Part shown: positions 9,065 through 16,904 of the stretch, in pieces
Layout: the number at the start of each line of letters is the position of its first letter
How positions within the stretch are numbered: position 1 is the stretch's first letter
Assembly: GCF_004571025.1 (NCBI RefSeq)
Contig: NZ_SPQT01000028.1
Span: 1-64,000 of the forward strand
Reading direction: 5' to 3'
Source: Bradyrhizobium niftali
GTDB lineage: Bacteria > Pseudomonadota > Alphaproteobacteria > Rhizobiales > Xanthobacteraceae
Length of the DNA stretch: 64,000 nt
The notes under the pieces: generated by a model
Databases searched by the model: none
The model's input: only the letters and a program-made list of their open reading frames with translations
Told to the model about the DNA's origin: nothing
Position numbers and translations under genes: made by a program

Positions 9065-9075
9065 GGACGCGGCGA

Positions 9076-9109
9076 AAGACTCGGTCGATCCAGCCCCCGA
9101 TCGAGTCTT
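9076..9109. terminator. hairpin after the autotransporter gene
   Basis: AAGACTCG at 9076-9083 pairs with CGAGTCTT at 9102-9109. It lies between the autotransporter and a convergent TetR gene and could terminate transcription from both sides. It lacks a long T-run. Confidence 0.45.
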
Positions 9110-9157
9110 GCCGTCGTGCCGCCAGCTCGCCGGACGCCCTTCTTCGTCGGCACGTTC

Positions 9158-9847
9158 TCACAAATCCTGCCGTGTCAGCCGCCCGTTCGCAGCCATCGGC
9201 CGGGCGGCCGGCTTGCTCGTGGCTTCGGCACCGGTCAGCGCCATCGTCGCCACGCTGACCACGCGCGCAACCACGTCCTCGACGTCGTCGAGGTCGCATT
9301 TGCCTTCCGACAGTTTCGTCAGCCGCTCGCTCTCGCGGATGGTGTGGTGCGCCATGGCGAGCGCGAAGTTGAGGCCCCAGTAGATATCGACGTCGCTGCG
9401 GTCGGGCAGGGACCTGCGCATCGCGCCGACGAATTTGCGCAAATGATCGATCTCGCGGTTCTTGATGCGGCGGATCGGCGGCACGGATTCGATCGAGGCG
9501 CGGATCATGAAGCGCGCCGCCGTCGAGCGCTGGTTCTCGGGGCCGAGGCAGCCGCGCAAGGTCGGGCCGACGAGGGCGCGCAGGATCACCTCGATCGGCG
9601 CGCGGCCGCCGCCTTCTTCTTCCGCCGCCTTCAATTCGCGCAGGCGCTCGCGGTTGGTGGCGATCGAGCGGGAGACGAACAGTTCCGCGATCAATTCGTC
9701 CTTCGAGCCGAAATGATAGTTCACCGCCGCGAGGTTGACATTGGCCTCCGCGACGATGTCGCGCAGCGTCACGTCGCCGAAGCCGCGATCGGCGTAAAGC
9801 CGTTCGGCGGCGGCGAGAATGGCAGACCTCGTATGATCGCTGGCCAT
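9158..9847 (-). CDS. TetR-family transcriptional regulator
   Basis: A 229-residue regulator. The N-terminal helix-turn-helix is classic (AAERLYADRGFGDVTLRDI followed by VNLAAVNYHFGSKDEL), and a larger helical ligand-binding domain covers about residues 70-210. It is divergent from the acyl-CoA dehydrogenase gene at 10172 and, by the usual TetR arrangement, probably represses that gene and its kinase partner in response to an acyl-CoA or acid. No symmetrical operator stood out in the gap, which is largely filled by a dispersed palindrome. Confidence 0.88.
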   Translation of the reverse strand: MASDHTRSAILAAAERLYADRGFGDVTLRDIVAEANVNLAAVNYHFGSKDELIAELFVSRSIATNRERLRELKAAEEEGGGRAPIEVILRALVGPTLRGCLGPENQRSTAARFMIRASIESVPPIRRIKNREIDHLRKFVGAMRRSLPDRSDVDIYWGLNFALAMAHHTIRESERLTKLSEGKCDLDDVEDVVARVVSVATMALTGAEATSKPAARPMAANGRLTRQDL

Positions 9848-9859
9848 GGCTCTTTATCC

Positions 9860-9954
9860 CGTCATTCCGGGGCGCGACATCGTCGCGAACCCGGAAACTC
9901 GCGCCGCAACTTCCGGATTCCGGGTTCGACGCTTCGCCTCGCCCCGGAATGACG
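9860..9954. repeat. large nested palindrome, dispersed-repeat type
   Basis: The 15-base arms CGTCATTCCGGGGCG (9860-9874) and its perfect complement (9940-9954) enclose inner complementary pieces around GAACCCGGAA and TTCCGGGTTC. The unit resembles intergenic mosaic repeats of Bradyrhizobium. It occupies much of the TetR/ACAD gap (9848-10171). The rest of the gap, nearer 10000-10170, shows no gene. Confidence 0.75.
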
Positions 9955-10171
9955 AGGAGGGCGCGAAGTGCCGAGGGAGTTGCAATTCAAACAGTTGTAT
10001 GAAACTATCGTTTGAAGGCCGGGAAAAGTCAATCCGCAATCGGGACTCGTTCGCAACTGCGATCAGGCCTGAAGCTTCGCAGGGCGCGCGCATTCACGCT
10101 TGCGGGCCGTGCGCGGCGGGAGGACAGTCCGGCGCAAAACCGGTTCGAAGAGAGAAAACGAGGAGCGTCCC

Positions 10172-11407
10172 ATGGATTTCGATCTGTCCCCCAAGCAGAA
10201 GGAATGGCTCGACCGCGTGCGGTCCTTCATGGCCAAGCACGTGCGTCCGGCGGTGCCGGTCTATGACGAGCAGGATCGCACCGGCGAGCGCTGGAAGGTG
10301 ATCCCGATCCTGGAGGACCTCAAGAAGAAGGCGAAGGCCGAAGGCCTCTGGAACATGTTCATGCCGCCGTCCGAGCATGAGGACGATGAATTCCGCGGAG
10401 CGGGATTGACCAATCTCGAATACGCGCTGCTGTCGGAAGAGATGGGCCGCATCACCTGGGCCTCCGAAGTGTTCAACTGTTCCGCGCCCGACACCGGCAA
10501 CATGGAAGTGTTCATCCGCTACGCCACCAGGGAGCAGAAGCGCAAATGGCTGCGGCCGCTGATGGACGGCGAGATCCGCTCGGCGTTCCTGATGACGGAA
10601 CCGGCAGTGGCCTCGTCCGACGCCACCAACATCGAGACCCGCATCGAGAAGGACGGCGATCACTACGTCATCAACGGCCGCAAATGGTGGTCGTCCGGCG
10701 TCGGCGATCCCCGCTGCAAGATCGCGATCCTGATGGGCAAGACCGATCCGAAGGCCGCCAAGCACCAGCAGCAGTCGCAGATCCTGGTTCCGCTCGACAC
10801 ACCAGGCATCAAGGTCGAGAAGATGCTCCCCGTCTTCGGCTTCGACGACGCGCCGCACGGCCATGCCCAGGTGCTGCTCGACAACGTGCGGGTGCCGAAG
10901 GAGAACATCCTGCTCGGCGAAGGCCGCGGCTTCGAGATCGCGCAGGGCCGCCTCGGTCCCGGCCGTATCCACCATTGCATGCGCACCATCGGCAAGGCCG
11001 AGGAGGCGCTGGAGAAGATGGTGAAGCGGCTCTCTTCGCGCACCGCGTTCGGCAAGAAGATCATCGAGCATTCGGTGTGGGAACAGCGCATCGGCGAGGC
11101 GCGCACAGACATCGAGATGAACCGTTTGCTGTGCCTCAAGGCCGCCGACATGATGGACAAGGTCGGCAACAAGGCGGCGCAGCTCGAGATCGCCATGATC
11201 AAGGTCGCTGGCCCCAACATGGCGCTGAAGATCATCGATCAGGCGATCCAGGCCTTTGGCGGCGCCGGTGTCTCCGACGAGGCCGGGCTTGCCAAGGACT
11301 ACGCCCACATCCGCACGCTCCGTCTCGCCGACGGTCCGGACGAGGTGCATAACCGCGCCATTGCCAGACTTGAAGTTCGGAAGTATGCAAACTCCGCCAG
11401 TCATTAA
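10172..11407 (+). CDS. acyl-CoA dehydrogenase, ACAD10/11-like
   Basis: A 411-residue FAD enzyme with the normal three-domain ACAD layout. The helical N-terminus is MDFDLSPKQKEWLDRVR, the middle beta domain carries FLMTEPAVASSDATN and INGRKWW, and the C-terminal helical domain carries GKKIIEHSVW and IQAFGGAGVSDE. It is followed after 140 bases by a kinase of the aminoglycoside-phosphotransferase fold. In mammalian ACAD10/11 those two domains are fused, and in bacteria the split pair handles 4-hydroxy acids: phosphorylation of the 4-hydroxyacyl-CoA, then elimination. The same role is likely here. The start has an AGGAG site about eight bases upstream. Confidence 0.9.
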   Translation: MDFDLSPKQKEWLDRVRSFMAKHVRPAVPVYDEQDRTGERWKVIPILEDLKKKAKAEGLWNMFMPPSEHEDDEFRGAGLTNLEYALLSEEMGRITWASEVFNCSAPDTGNMEVFIRYATREQKRKWLRPLMDGEIRSAFLMTEPAVASSDATNIETRIEKDGDHYVINGRKWWSSGVGDPRCKIAILMGKTDPKAAKHQQQSQILVPLDTPGIKVEKMLPVFGFDDAPHGHAQVLLDNVRVPKENILLGEGRGFEIAQGRLGPGRIHHCMRTIGKAEEALEKMVKRLSSRTAFGKKIIEHSVWEQRIGEARTDIEMNRLLCLKAADMMDKVGNKAAQLEIAMIKVAGPNMALKIIDQAIQAFGGAGVSDEAGLAKDYAHIRTLRLADGPDEVHNRAIARLEVRKYANSASH

Positions 11408-11463
11408 GAGGGCGTGCCGGTTGGCGCTCCCGATTTGAAGAAACGACAGGGCATGATTGGGTG

Positions 11464-11490
11464 ACCGCTTGACGCAAGTGCGTCAGCGGT
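11464..11490. promoter_or_regulatory. inverted repeat between ACAD and kinase genes
   Basis: The arms ACCGC and TGACGC (11464-11475, with one bulged T) pair with GCGTCA and GCGGT (11480-11490) around an AAGT loop. It could be an operator for the nearby TetR protein or an intercistronic RNA hairpin. No T-run follows, which argues against a simple terminator. Confidence 0.4.
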
Positions 11491-11547
11491 TACCGATTAG
11501 GATCATGCTCGACCTGAAATGGTCAGGACTGAAGAGGGAGCGTCATC

Positions 11548-12606
11548 GTGGCCGACGGCGTCAGGAAAGACGAGGAGTTCTCGGGCACCAAGCCGGTCGA
11601 GGAGCGGCATCGTTTCGACGAGCTGCGCCTCGAGGCGTGGATGCGCGACAACGTCGAAGGCTATGAGGGACCGCTGGTCGTCCTCCAGTTCAAGGGCGGC
11701 CAGTCCAACCCGACCTACCGGCTGAACACGCCGAAGCGTTCCTACGTGATGCGCAGAAAACCGTTCGGCAAATTGCTGCCCTCGGCGCACGCGGTCGATC
11801 GCGAATACCGCGTCATCGCAGCCCTTGGAAAACAGGGTTTTCCGGTCGCGCGCGCCTACGCGCTTTGCCAGGACGACAGCATCATCGGCGCCGCCTTCTA
11901 CATCATGTCGATGGAGGACGGCCGGGTGTTCTGGGATCCGACGCTGCCGAGCCAGACGCCGGAAGATCGCCGCAAGATCTTCACCAGCAAGATCGAGACG
12001 CTGGCAAAACTCCACATGTTCGATCCCGTCGCGATCGGCCTCGGTGAGTTCGGAAAGCCCGGAAACTATTTCGCGCGCCAGATCGACCGCTGGACCAAGC
12101 AGTATCGGGCCTCCGAAACCCAGCACATTCCGGAGTTCGAGAAGGTCGCCGAATGGCTGCCCAAGACGGTGCCGGAACAGGCGCGCGTCTCGATCGTGCA
12201 CGGTGACTACCGGCTCGACAACATGATTTTCCACGCGACGGAACCGCGCGTGCAGGCCGTGCTCGACTGGGAACTGTCGACGCTCGGCGATCCCATGGCC
12301 GACTTCACCTATCTGCTCATGCAGTGGATCATGCCGGGCCTGCAGGGCGCCGACCTCAAGGCGCTCAACATTCCGAGCGTGGAAGAGGCCGCGCAGATCT
12401 ATTGCAACGTCACCAAGATGACGGTGCCTGATCTCAACTGGTACTTCGCCTACAATCTGTTCCGCCTCGCCGGCATCACGCAGGGAATCGCCGGCCGCGT
12501 CCGCGACGGCACCGCCGCCAACGCCAAGGCGCTCGAATCCGCCAAGCGCACCGTGCCGCTGTCGCAGGCATCGTGGGAATACGCGCAGAAGGCGGGGGCG
12601 GTGTAG
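11548..12606 (+). CDS. APH-fold phosphotransferase, ACAD10/11 kinase partner
   Basis: A 352-residue kinase of the APH/choline kinase fold. The catalytic loop is VHGDYRLDNMIF and the metal-binding Asp follows in VLDWELSTLGDP. The N-lobe has GGQSNPTYRL as nucleotide loop. The GTG start at 11548 follows a GAGGGAG site. With the dehydrogenase upstream it forms the split version of ACAD10/11, so the substrate is more likely a hydroxyacyl-CoA than an antibiotic. Length and the strongly conserved GDP after the second Asp fit that subgroup. Confidence 0.88.
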   Translation: MADGVRKDEEFSGTKPVEERHRFDELRLEAWMRDNVEGYEGPLVVLQFKGGQSNPTYRLNTPKRSYVMRRKPFGKLLPSAHAVDREYRVIAALGKQGFPVARAYALCQDDSIIGAAFYIMSMEDGRVFWDPTLPSQTPEDRRKIFTSKIETLAKLHMFDPVAIGLGEFGKPGNYFARQIDRWTKQYRASETQHIPEFEKVAEWLPKTVPEQARVSIVHGDYRLDNMIFHATEPRVQAVLDWELSTLGDPMADFTYLLMQWIMPGLQGADLKALNIPSVEEAAQIYCNVTKMTVPDLNWYFAYNLFRLAGITQGIAGRVRDGTAANAKALESAKRTVPLSQASWEYAQKAGAV

Positions 12607-12675
12607 GAGTTATGAAGGCGCGGCTGATGGCCGTGCCTTTTTGCTCGTGTGGTTCGTGGATGCTCCGGCAGCCTC

Positions 12676-12762
12676 CGTCATTGCGAGCGAAGCGAAGCAA
12701 TCCAGAGTCTTTCTGCGGCGGCAGTCTGGATTGCTTCGTCGCAAGAGCTCCTCGCAATGACG
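12676..12762. repeat. palindromic intergenic repeat, CGTCATTGCGAG type
   Basis: Outer arms CGTCATTGCGAG and CTCGCAATGACG enclose AGCAATCCAGA and TCTGGATTGCT. The same design recurs at 14116-14218 and 17708-17787, so this is a dispersed hairpin family. Confidence 0.85.
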
Positions 12763-12822
12763 GGGATGGAGCTCGGAGTCCTCGCGAGTGGTTCGCGCAA
12801 GGTCCGTAGGGCGGATTAGCTT

Positions 12823-12925
12823 CGTAGCCCGGGTGAGCGACTTGTCCGCGTAGCTCGAAGAGCGAAGGCGGAAGCGATACCCGGGACAGCGGTCCCCGCC
12901 TGTCGCTGCGCTCATGCGGGCTACG
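12823..12925. repeat. palindromic intergenic repeat, CGTAGCCCGGGTGAGC type
   Basis: It starts CGTAGCCCGGGTGAGC and ends GCTCATGCGGGCTACG, with an inner CCCGGGAC. Related copies lie at 13991-14095 and, shortened, at 16757-16789. Together with the repeat before it, it fills most of the 380-base gap 12607-12986, in which I see no gene. Confidence 0.8.
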
Positions 12926-12986
12926 ACATCGCGACCTTTGACATCCCGCGCCCCGCTCCTATCTCCGCAGGGCACGGAGACTGATC

Positions 12987-13328
12987 ATGATCCAGCAACT
13001 GCGCATCTACGAGATCTTCGAGAAGAACAAGGCCGCGTTCCACGCCCGGTTTCGCGATCACGCAGCCCGCATCATGCGAACCAGATATGGCTTCCGGATC
13101 GTGGCGATGTGGGAGACGCGACACGGCGACCGCACCGAATTCGCCTATCTCCTGGAGTGGCCCGACGAGGCCGCCAGGATTTCGGCGTGGGCGGCGTTCA
13201 TGGCGGACGCCGAATGGGCCGAGATCAAGCGGATCACTCACGCCGAGCATGGGCTCATGGTCGGTCAGATCGAGGATCGCCCGCTCGTGCCGGTGGACTA
13301 TTCGCCCTCGCTCAGCCTGTTACGCTAA
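12987..13328 (+). CDS. NIPSNAP-family protein
   Basis: A 113-residue alpha/beta-barrel (ferredoxin-like) protein of the NIPSNAP family, beginning IQQLRIYEIFEKNKAAFHAR and containing FRIVAMWETR and FAYLLEWPDEAAR, the typical opening strand, central strand and W-P-D-E segment. Such proteins form dimers, and some bacterial members act as isomerase- or monooxygenase-like enzymes, but most have no proven role. The LysE gene follows after 20 bases and may be co-transcribed. Confidence 0.82.
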   Translation: MIQQLRIYEIFEKNKAAFHARFRDHAARIMRTRYGFRIVAMWETRHGDRTEFAYLLEWPDEAARISAWAAFMADAEWAEIKRITHAEHGLMVGQIEDRPLVPVDYSPSLSLLR

Positions 13329-13348
13329 CAGCCCTCGGGACCACGCCC

Positions 13349-13975
13349 ATGATCGACCACACCACCCTCATCACCTACATCCTCATCGTGCTCGGCTTCG
13401 TCTTCATTCCCGGCCCGGCCACGCTGCTCACCATGGCGCGCGCCGCAAGCTCCGGAACGAAGGTGGGTATCGCGACAGGCGCGGGGATTGCGGCGGGTGA
13501 CGTGATCCACACCAGCATGGCGATCGTCGGCCTCTCGGCGATCATCGCCACTTCGGCGCTCCTCTTCAGCATCGTCAAATATGCGGGGGCCGCGTTCCTT
13601 ATCTACCTTGGCATTCGCGCCATGCTTGACAAGGCACCGGTCGCGCTGAACGGCGGAGCGCCCACGATCAGCGCAGGTCGCGCATTCCGCGAGGCCGTGC
13701 TGACCGAGGTGCTCAATCCCAAGACGGCGCTGTTCTTTCTGGCGTTCCTGCCGCAGTTCGTCCGGCCCGAACACGGCGGGACCGCGCTGCAGCTTGCGGT
13801 CCTCGGCATCGTCTTCGTGTTGCTCGGCTTGTTGAGCACCGTCGTGTTCGCTGTGGGGGCCGGTCGTCTCGGCAATTTCCTGCGCCGCCATCCGGCCGTC
13901 GTGAAGTGGCAAGGCAAGGTGGTCGGGACCATCTATTGTGCCGTCGGCGTGCGGCTGGCCTTGCAGGAGCGCTGA
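13349..13975 (+). CDS. LysE-family amino-acid/metabolite exporter
   Basis: A 208-residue inner-membrane exporter with about six hydrophobic segments. It carries the family opening TYILIVLGFVFIPGPATLLT (the conserved PGP) and the central EVLNPKTALFFLAFLPQFV. LysE/RhtB proteins export amino acids or similar small molecules; the substrate here is not predictable. The ATG at 13349 was chosen because the hydrophobic segment starts directly behind it. The preceding NIPSNAP gene ends 20 bases upstream. Confidence 0.88.
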   Translation: MIDHTTLITYILIVLGFVFIPGPATLLTMARAASSGTKVGIATGAGIAAGDVIHTSMAIVGLSAIIATSALLFSIVKYAGAAFLIYLGIRAMLDKAPVALNGGAPTISAGRAFREAVLTEVLNPKTALFFLAFLPQFVRPEHGGTALQLAVLGIVFVLLGLLSTVVFAVGAGRLGNFLRRHPAVVKWQGKVVGTIYCAVGVRLALQER

Positions 13976-13990
13976 GGCGCGACGCGCTCC

Positions 13991-14095
13991 CGTAGCCCGG
14001 ATGAGCGCAGCGATATCCGGGGCAGGTGGTCCCGCATGTCGCTTCCGCCTTCGCTCTTCGAGCTACGGCGGACAAGTCGCTCATGCGGGTTATGC
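13991..14095. repeat. palindromic intergenic repeat, CGTAGCCCGGATGAGC type
   Basis: A second full-length copy of the family at 12823-12925. The ends CGTAGCCCGGATGAGCG and GCTCATGCGGGTTATGCG are imperfect inverses, with CTTCGAGCTACG inside. Confidence 0.75.
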
Positions 14096-14115
14096 GTCGT
14101 CCCCACACTCCCTAA

Positions 14116-14218
14116 CGTCATTGCCCGCGAAGGCGGGCAATCCAGTATTCCAGAGGCTGCAGTGCTTGAATCGAGCAGCCGCTGGATTGCGTCGTCGCAA
14201 GAGCTCCTCGCAATGACG
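14116..14218. repeat. palindromic intergenic repeat, mosaic CGTCATTGC type
   Basis: The left arm begins CGTCATTGCCCGCGAAGGCG (the variant also seen near 20431) and the right arm ends AGCTCCTCGCAATGACG (as at 12762). It is a hybrid of two repeat subtypes, suggesting recombination between copies. Confidence 0.75.
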
Positions 14219-14228
14219 AGGAGAAGCC

Positions 14229-15428
14229 TTACCCCTTCGCGCAATGCGCGATCAGCTTCTCCACGAAGCCCGCGCATTTCAACAGCTCCGACATCTCCAC
14301 GAACTCGTCCGGCGTGTGCGCCTGCGTAATCGCGCCGGGGCCGATCACCACCGAGGGGATGTCGGCCATGCTGGCGAACAGGCTCGCCTCGGTGCCGAAG
14401 GCGACCTTGGCGTGGTCGTTGCGGCCGGCGAGGCTCTTGGCCAGCGTGACGATTGGCGCGTCGGCGGCGGTGTCGAGCGCGGGATAGTCGAGGATTTCCT
14501 CGAAATCGATGCCGCAGTCGGGATGCCGCGCCTTCATCGCCGGCTCGATCTCGGCCTTGGCCCAGGCGACGATCGCATCCGTCACCTCGCGCGACTCGGT
14601 GATGCCGATGCCGCGGCATTCGAAATCCACCGTGCAGGTATCAGGCACGATGTTCAGCGCGGCGCCGCCATGGACGATGCTGGTGAGTAGCGTCGAGTGC
14701 GGAACGTCGTAAAGGCTGTCCGTTGATCTCTTGCCTGCGAGCAGCACCGCGCGGCGGCGGATCTCGACGATCAGCTCAGCGGCATATTCGATTGCGTTGA
14801 CGCCGTCGGGCGCGATCGAGGAGTGGCGGGCGAGACCGCGGAAGGTGGCGCGCACGCCGTGCTTGCCCTTGTGGCCGATGATGACCTGCATCTGCGTCGG
14901 CTCGCCGATGAAGGCGCCGAGCGGCCTGACCTTCTTCTTGGCGACCTCGCCGAGCATCGGCCGCACGCCGACGCAGCCGATCTCCTCGTCATAGGAGATC
15001 GCGAGGTGAATCGGCGTCTTGAGCCTGGCCTCCAGCATCTCCGGCACCATGGCGAGACACACCGCGACAAAACCCTTCATGTCGGTGGTGCCGCGGCCGT
15101 AGAGCCTGCCGTCGCGTTCGACCAGCTTGAACGGATCGTGGCTCCAGTCCTGGCCAACGACAGGCACGACGTCGGTATGGCCCGACAGCACGAGGCCCGG
15201 GCGGTCCTCCGGCCCGATCGTGACCCACAGCGAGGCCTTCTGTCCGGTCTCGTCGGTGATGCGCTCGCCCTTGACGCCGAGGAAGGCGAGATAGCTCTCG
15301 ATATGGGCGATCAAGGGCAGATTGGTGCGGTCGCTGACGGTGTCGAAGCCGACGAGGTCGGCGAGGAGATTTCGAATGCGATCGGGTCGTGAACTCGGGA
15401 AAATCGGGTTGGGCATTGTCTCGTTCAT
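14229..15428 (-). CDS. argE: acetylornithine deacetylase
   Basis: A 399-residue M20-family zinc amidohydrolase that removes the acetyl group from N-acetylornithine in arginine synthesis. Metal ligands and catalytic residues are visible: His84 and catalytic Asp86 in LSGHTDVVPV, bridging Asp116 in GTTDMKGFVA, the catalytic Glu pair 148-149 in SYDEEIGCVG, and a late His near QAHTPDEF. The dimerisation domain sits in the middle third. The start is set at 15428 (MNETMPNP); 15416 and 15464 are possible and none has a strong ribosome site. The gene stands alone. Related deacylases share these motifs, so the exact substrate is likely but not certain. Confidence 0.85.
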   Translation of the reverse strand: MNETMPNPIFPSSRPDRIRNLLADLVGFDTVSDRTNLPLIAHIESYLAFLGVKGERITDETGQKASLWVTIGPEDRPGLVLSGHTDVVPVVGQDWSHDPFKLVERDGRLYGRGTTDMKGFVAVCLAMVPEMLEARLKTPIHLAISYDEEIGCVGVRPMLGEVAKKKVRPLGAFIGEPTQMQVIIGHKGKHGVRATFRGLARHSSIAPDGVNAIEYAAELIVEIRRRAVLLAGKRSTDSLYDVPHSTLLTSIVHGGAALNIVPDTCTVDFECRGIGITESREVTDAIVAWAKAEIEPAMKARHPDCGIDFEEILDYPALDTAADAPIVTLAKSLAGRNDHAKVAFGTEASLFASMADIPSVVIGPGAITQAHTPDEFVEMSELLKCAGFVEKLIAHCAKG

Positions 15429-15521
15429 GAGATGGAGGACGGCTTCGCCGCTTGCACGAAACATACCAACGGAGTGGCGGTTCGGGCAAATCGCGATCGC
15501 GAAGGGTGCTTTCGCCGAACC

Positions 15522-16175
15522 TCAGCCGAGCGCGGAGAGGTCTTTCGGCAGCATTCGCTTGAACAGGTCGAGCGTACGCCGCGCCTCCGCCGGCGGCAAG
15601 GCGATGGCGTGACGAACCGCGGCTGCGATCTGGATCATCGCCAGTTGCGAAAAGGAGGTGAGGGCGGTGGCGGGCTGTTTCGGCGCGACACACTTGAGTG
15701 CCTCGCGCAGGAGGCCGGCGAGATAGGCCACATCCTCCCCGTCGATCTTCTGCAAGCTACGGTCGGCCTGCGTCGCCTGCCAGATGTGATGCATCACAGG
15801 ATGCTCGCGGAACATCTGGTTATAGCCGTCGGTGATGCGGCACAGCGCAGGGTGCAGGTCGGATAGCTTCTTCATCTCGGCGAGGTCGCGCTGGACGCAT
15901 TCGCGACCGATGGCATTGCAGCGCTCGGCGAGCGTCCCGATCACCGTGCTCTTGTCCGGAAAATATTGATAGAGCGAGCCGAAGGCGATGCCGGTGCGCT
16001 CGACGATGTCGCTCATCCGGAAGGCGTCGCTGCCTTTCTCGGTGAGGATCTCGGCCGCAGCCGTCAGGATGCGGTCGAAGCGTTCCCGGCTTCGCTCCTG
16101 CGTCGGCACCAGCGGCGCGCGTCGCGCGGCCGCGTGCGTCGTCTTCTTGTCCGTCCTGCTTTTCCGTTCCGGCAT
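15522..16175 (-). CDS. TetR-family transcriptional regulator
   Basis: A 217-residue regulator. After a basic tail, the helix-turn-helix is clear (ILTAAAEILTEKGSDAFRMS then GIAFGSLYQYFPDKSTVI). The ligand domain follows and resembles the TetR_C type that senses small hydrophobic compounds. It is divergent from the DUF1772 membrane gene, and the 94-base gap between them contains a very clear repeat and palindrome. The pair is probably a self-contained repressor and target. The C-terminal part is not specific enough to name an inducer. Confidence 0.9.
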   Translation of the reverse strand: MPERKSRTDKKTTHAAARRAPLVPTQERSRERFDRILTAAAEILTEKGSDAFRMSDIVERTGIAFGSLYQYFPDKSTVIGTLAERCNAIGRECVQRDLAEMKKLSDLHPALCRITDGYNQMFREHPVMHHIWQATQADRSLQKIDGEDVAYLAGLLREALKCVAPKQPATALTSFSQLAMIQIAAAVRHAIALPPAEARRTLDLFKRMLPKDLSALG

Positions 16176-16212
16176 GCTGATTCCCGCTACCCGCGCTTGA
16201 CGTCAGAAATAA

Positions 16213-16255
16213 GAGAGTTTATCGCATTTATCAAATGCGAGAGTTTATCGTATTT
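16213..16255. promoter_or_regulatory. candidate TetR operator in divergent gap
   Basis: Two 17-base direct repeats differing at one position, GAGAGTTTATCGCATTT (16213-16229) and GAGAGTTTATCGTATTT (16239-16255), flank and overlap a palindrome CGCATTT-ATC-AAATGCG (16223-16239). The site ends 15 bases before the DUF1772 start, where a repressor would block the promoter. This local run is notably AT-rich for the genome. Confidence 0.7.
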
Positions 16256-16269
16256 GAGGGGGCTGCGGC

Positions 16270-16761
16270 ATGCGGCAGGTTTTTACGACCGGACTGCTCT
16301 GGTTTTCGGCGATTGGCTGCGGCCTCATGGCCGGAATCTATTTCGCCTTTTCGACCTTCATCATGACCGCGTTTGGCCGGCTCGGCCAGGCGGCCGGCAT
16401 CGCGGCGATGAACGCGATCAATGTCGACATCGTACGCTCGCTGTTCATGCCGCTGTTTCTCGGCACGACCGTGGCAGGCGCGGCGCTGGTGGTGATGGGT
16501 ACGTTGCGCATCAGCGAGCCGGGGGCAGTGAGCATGATCGCCGGCGGCGGCCTCTATGTCATCGGCATGTTCGTCGTGACGATGGTGTTCAACGTCCCGC
16601 TCAACAACGCGCTCGCCGCGGTGCAGCCATCCGCGCCGGAGGCTGGTGCCGTGTGGGCGGCCTATCTGAAGGACTGGACGTTCTGGAACCACGTGCGGAC
16701 GGTTGCGTCGGTGGTGGGGTGTGCGCTCTTTGTCGCCGCGCTTGCTTCGTCGGCTTCGTAG
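16270..16761 (+). CDS. DUF1772 (anthrone-oxygenase-like) membrane protein
   Basis: A 163-residue integral membrane protein with four hydrophobic segments. The family motifs are visible: FNVPLNNAL, and near the end WTFWNHVRT. DUF1772 proteins resemble fungal anthrone oxygenases and are often controlled by a neighbouring TetR protein, as here. The biochemical role in bacteria is not established. The ATG is 15 bases from the operator candidate. The gene's last bases form the start of a dispersed CGTAGCCCGGG repeat, so the stop codon TAG itself belongs to the repeat. Confidence 0.85.
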   Translation: MRQVFTTGLLWFSAIGCGLMAGIYFAFSTFIMTAFGRLGQAAGIAAMNAINVDIVRSLFMPLFLGTTVAGAALVVMGTLRISEPGAVSMIAGGGLYVIGMFVVTMVFNVPLNNALAAVQPSAPEAGAVWAAYLKDWTFWNHVRTVASVVGCALFVAALASSAS

Positions 16762-16789
16762 CCCGGGTGAGCGGAGCGATACCCGGGAC
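16757..16789. repeat. short CGTAGCCCGGGTGAGC repeat
   Basis: A 33-base shortened copy of the repeat at 12823, with CCCGGGTGAGC and GATACCCGGG as loose inverse arms. It overlaps the stop codon of the DUF1772 gene. Confidence 0.7.
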
Positions 16790-16799
16790 AACTCGATCT

Positions 16800-16892
16800 C
16801 GTAGGGTGGGTTAGCCGAAGGCGTAACCCACCACTGTCTCTCTCCGCGGAAGCAGAAGAGGTGGATTACGCCTTCGGCTAATCCACCCTACG
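16800..16892. repeat. palindrome, CGTAGGGTGGGTTAGCCGAAGG type
   Basis: The outer arms CGTAGGGTGGGTTAGCCGAA and TTCGGCTAATCCACCCTACG are nearly perfect complements around a spacer of about 45 bases. It is a different family from its neighbours. Confidence 0.85.
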
Positions 16893-16904
16893 CATCTACA
16901 AGCC

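Noticed and set aside
10094..11404. Long minus-strand open frame opposite the acyl-CoA dehydrogenase
   Set aside because: Same antisense effect; the plus-strand enzyme has all family motifs.
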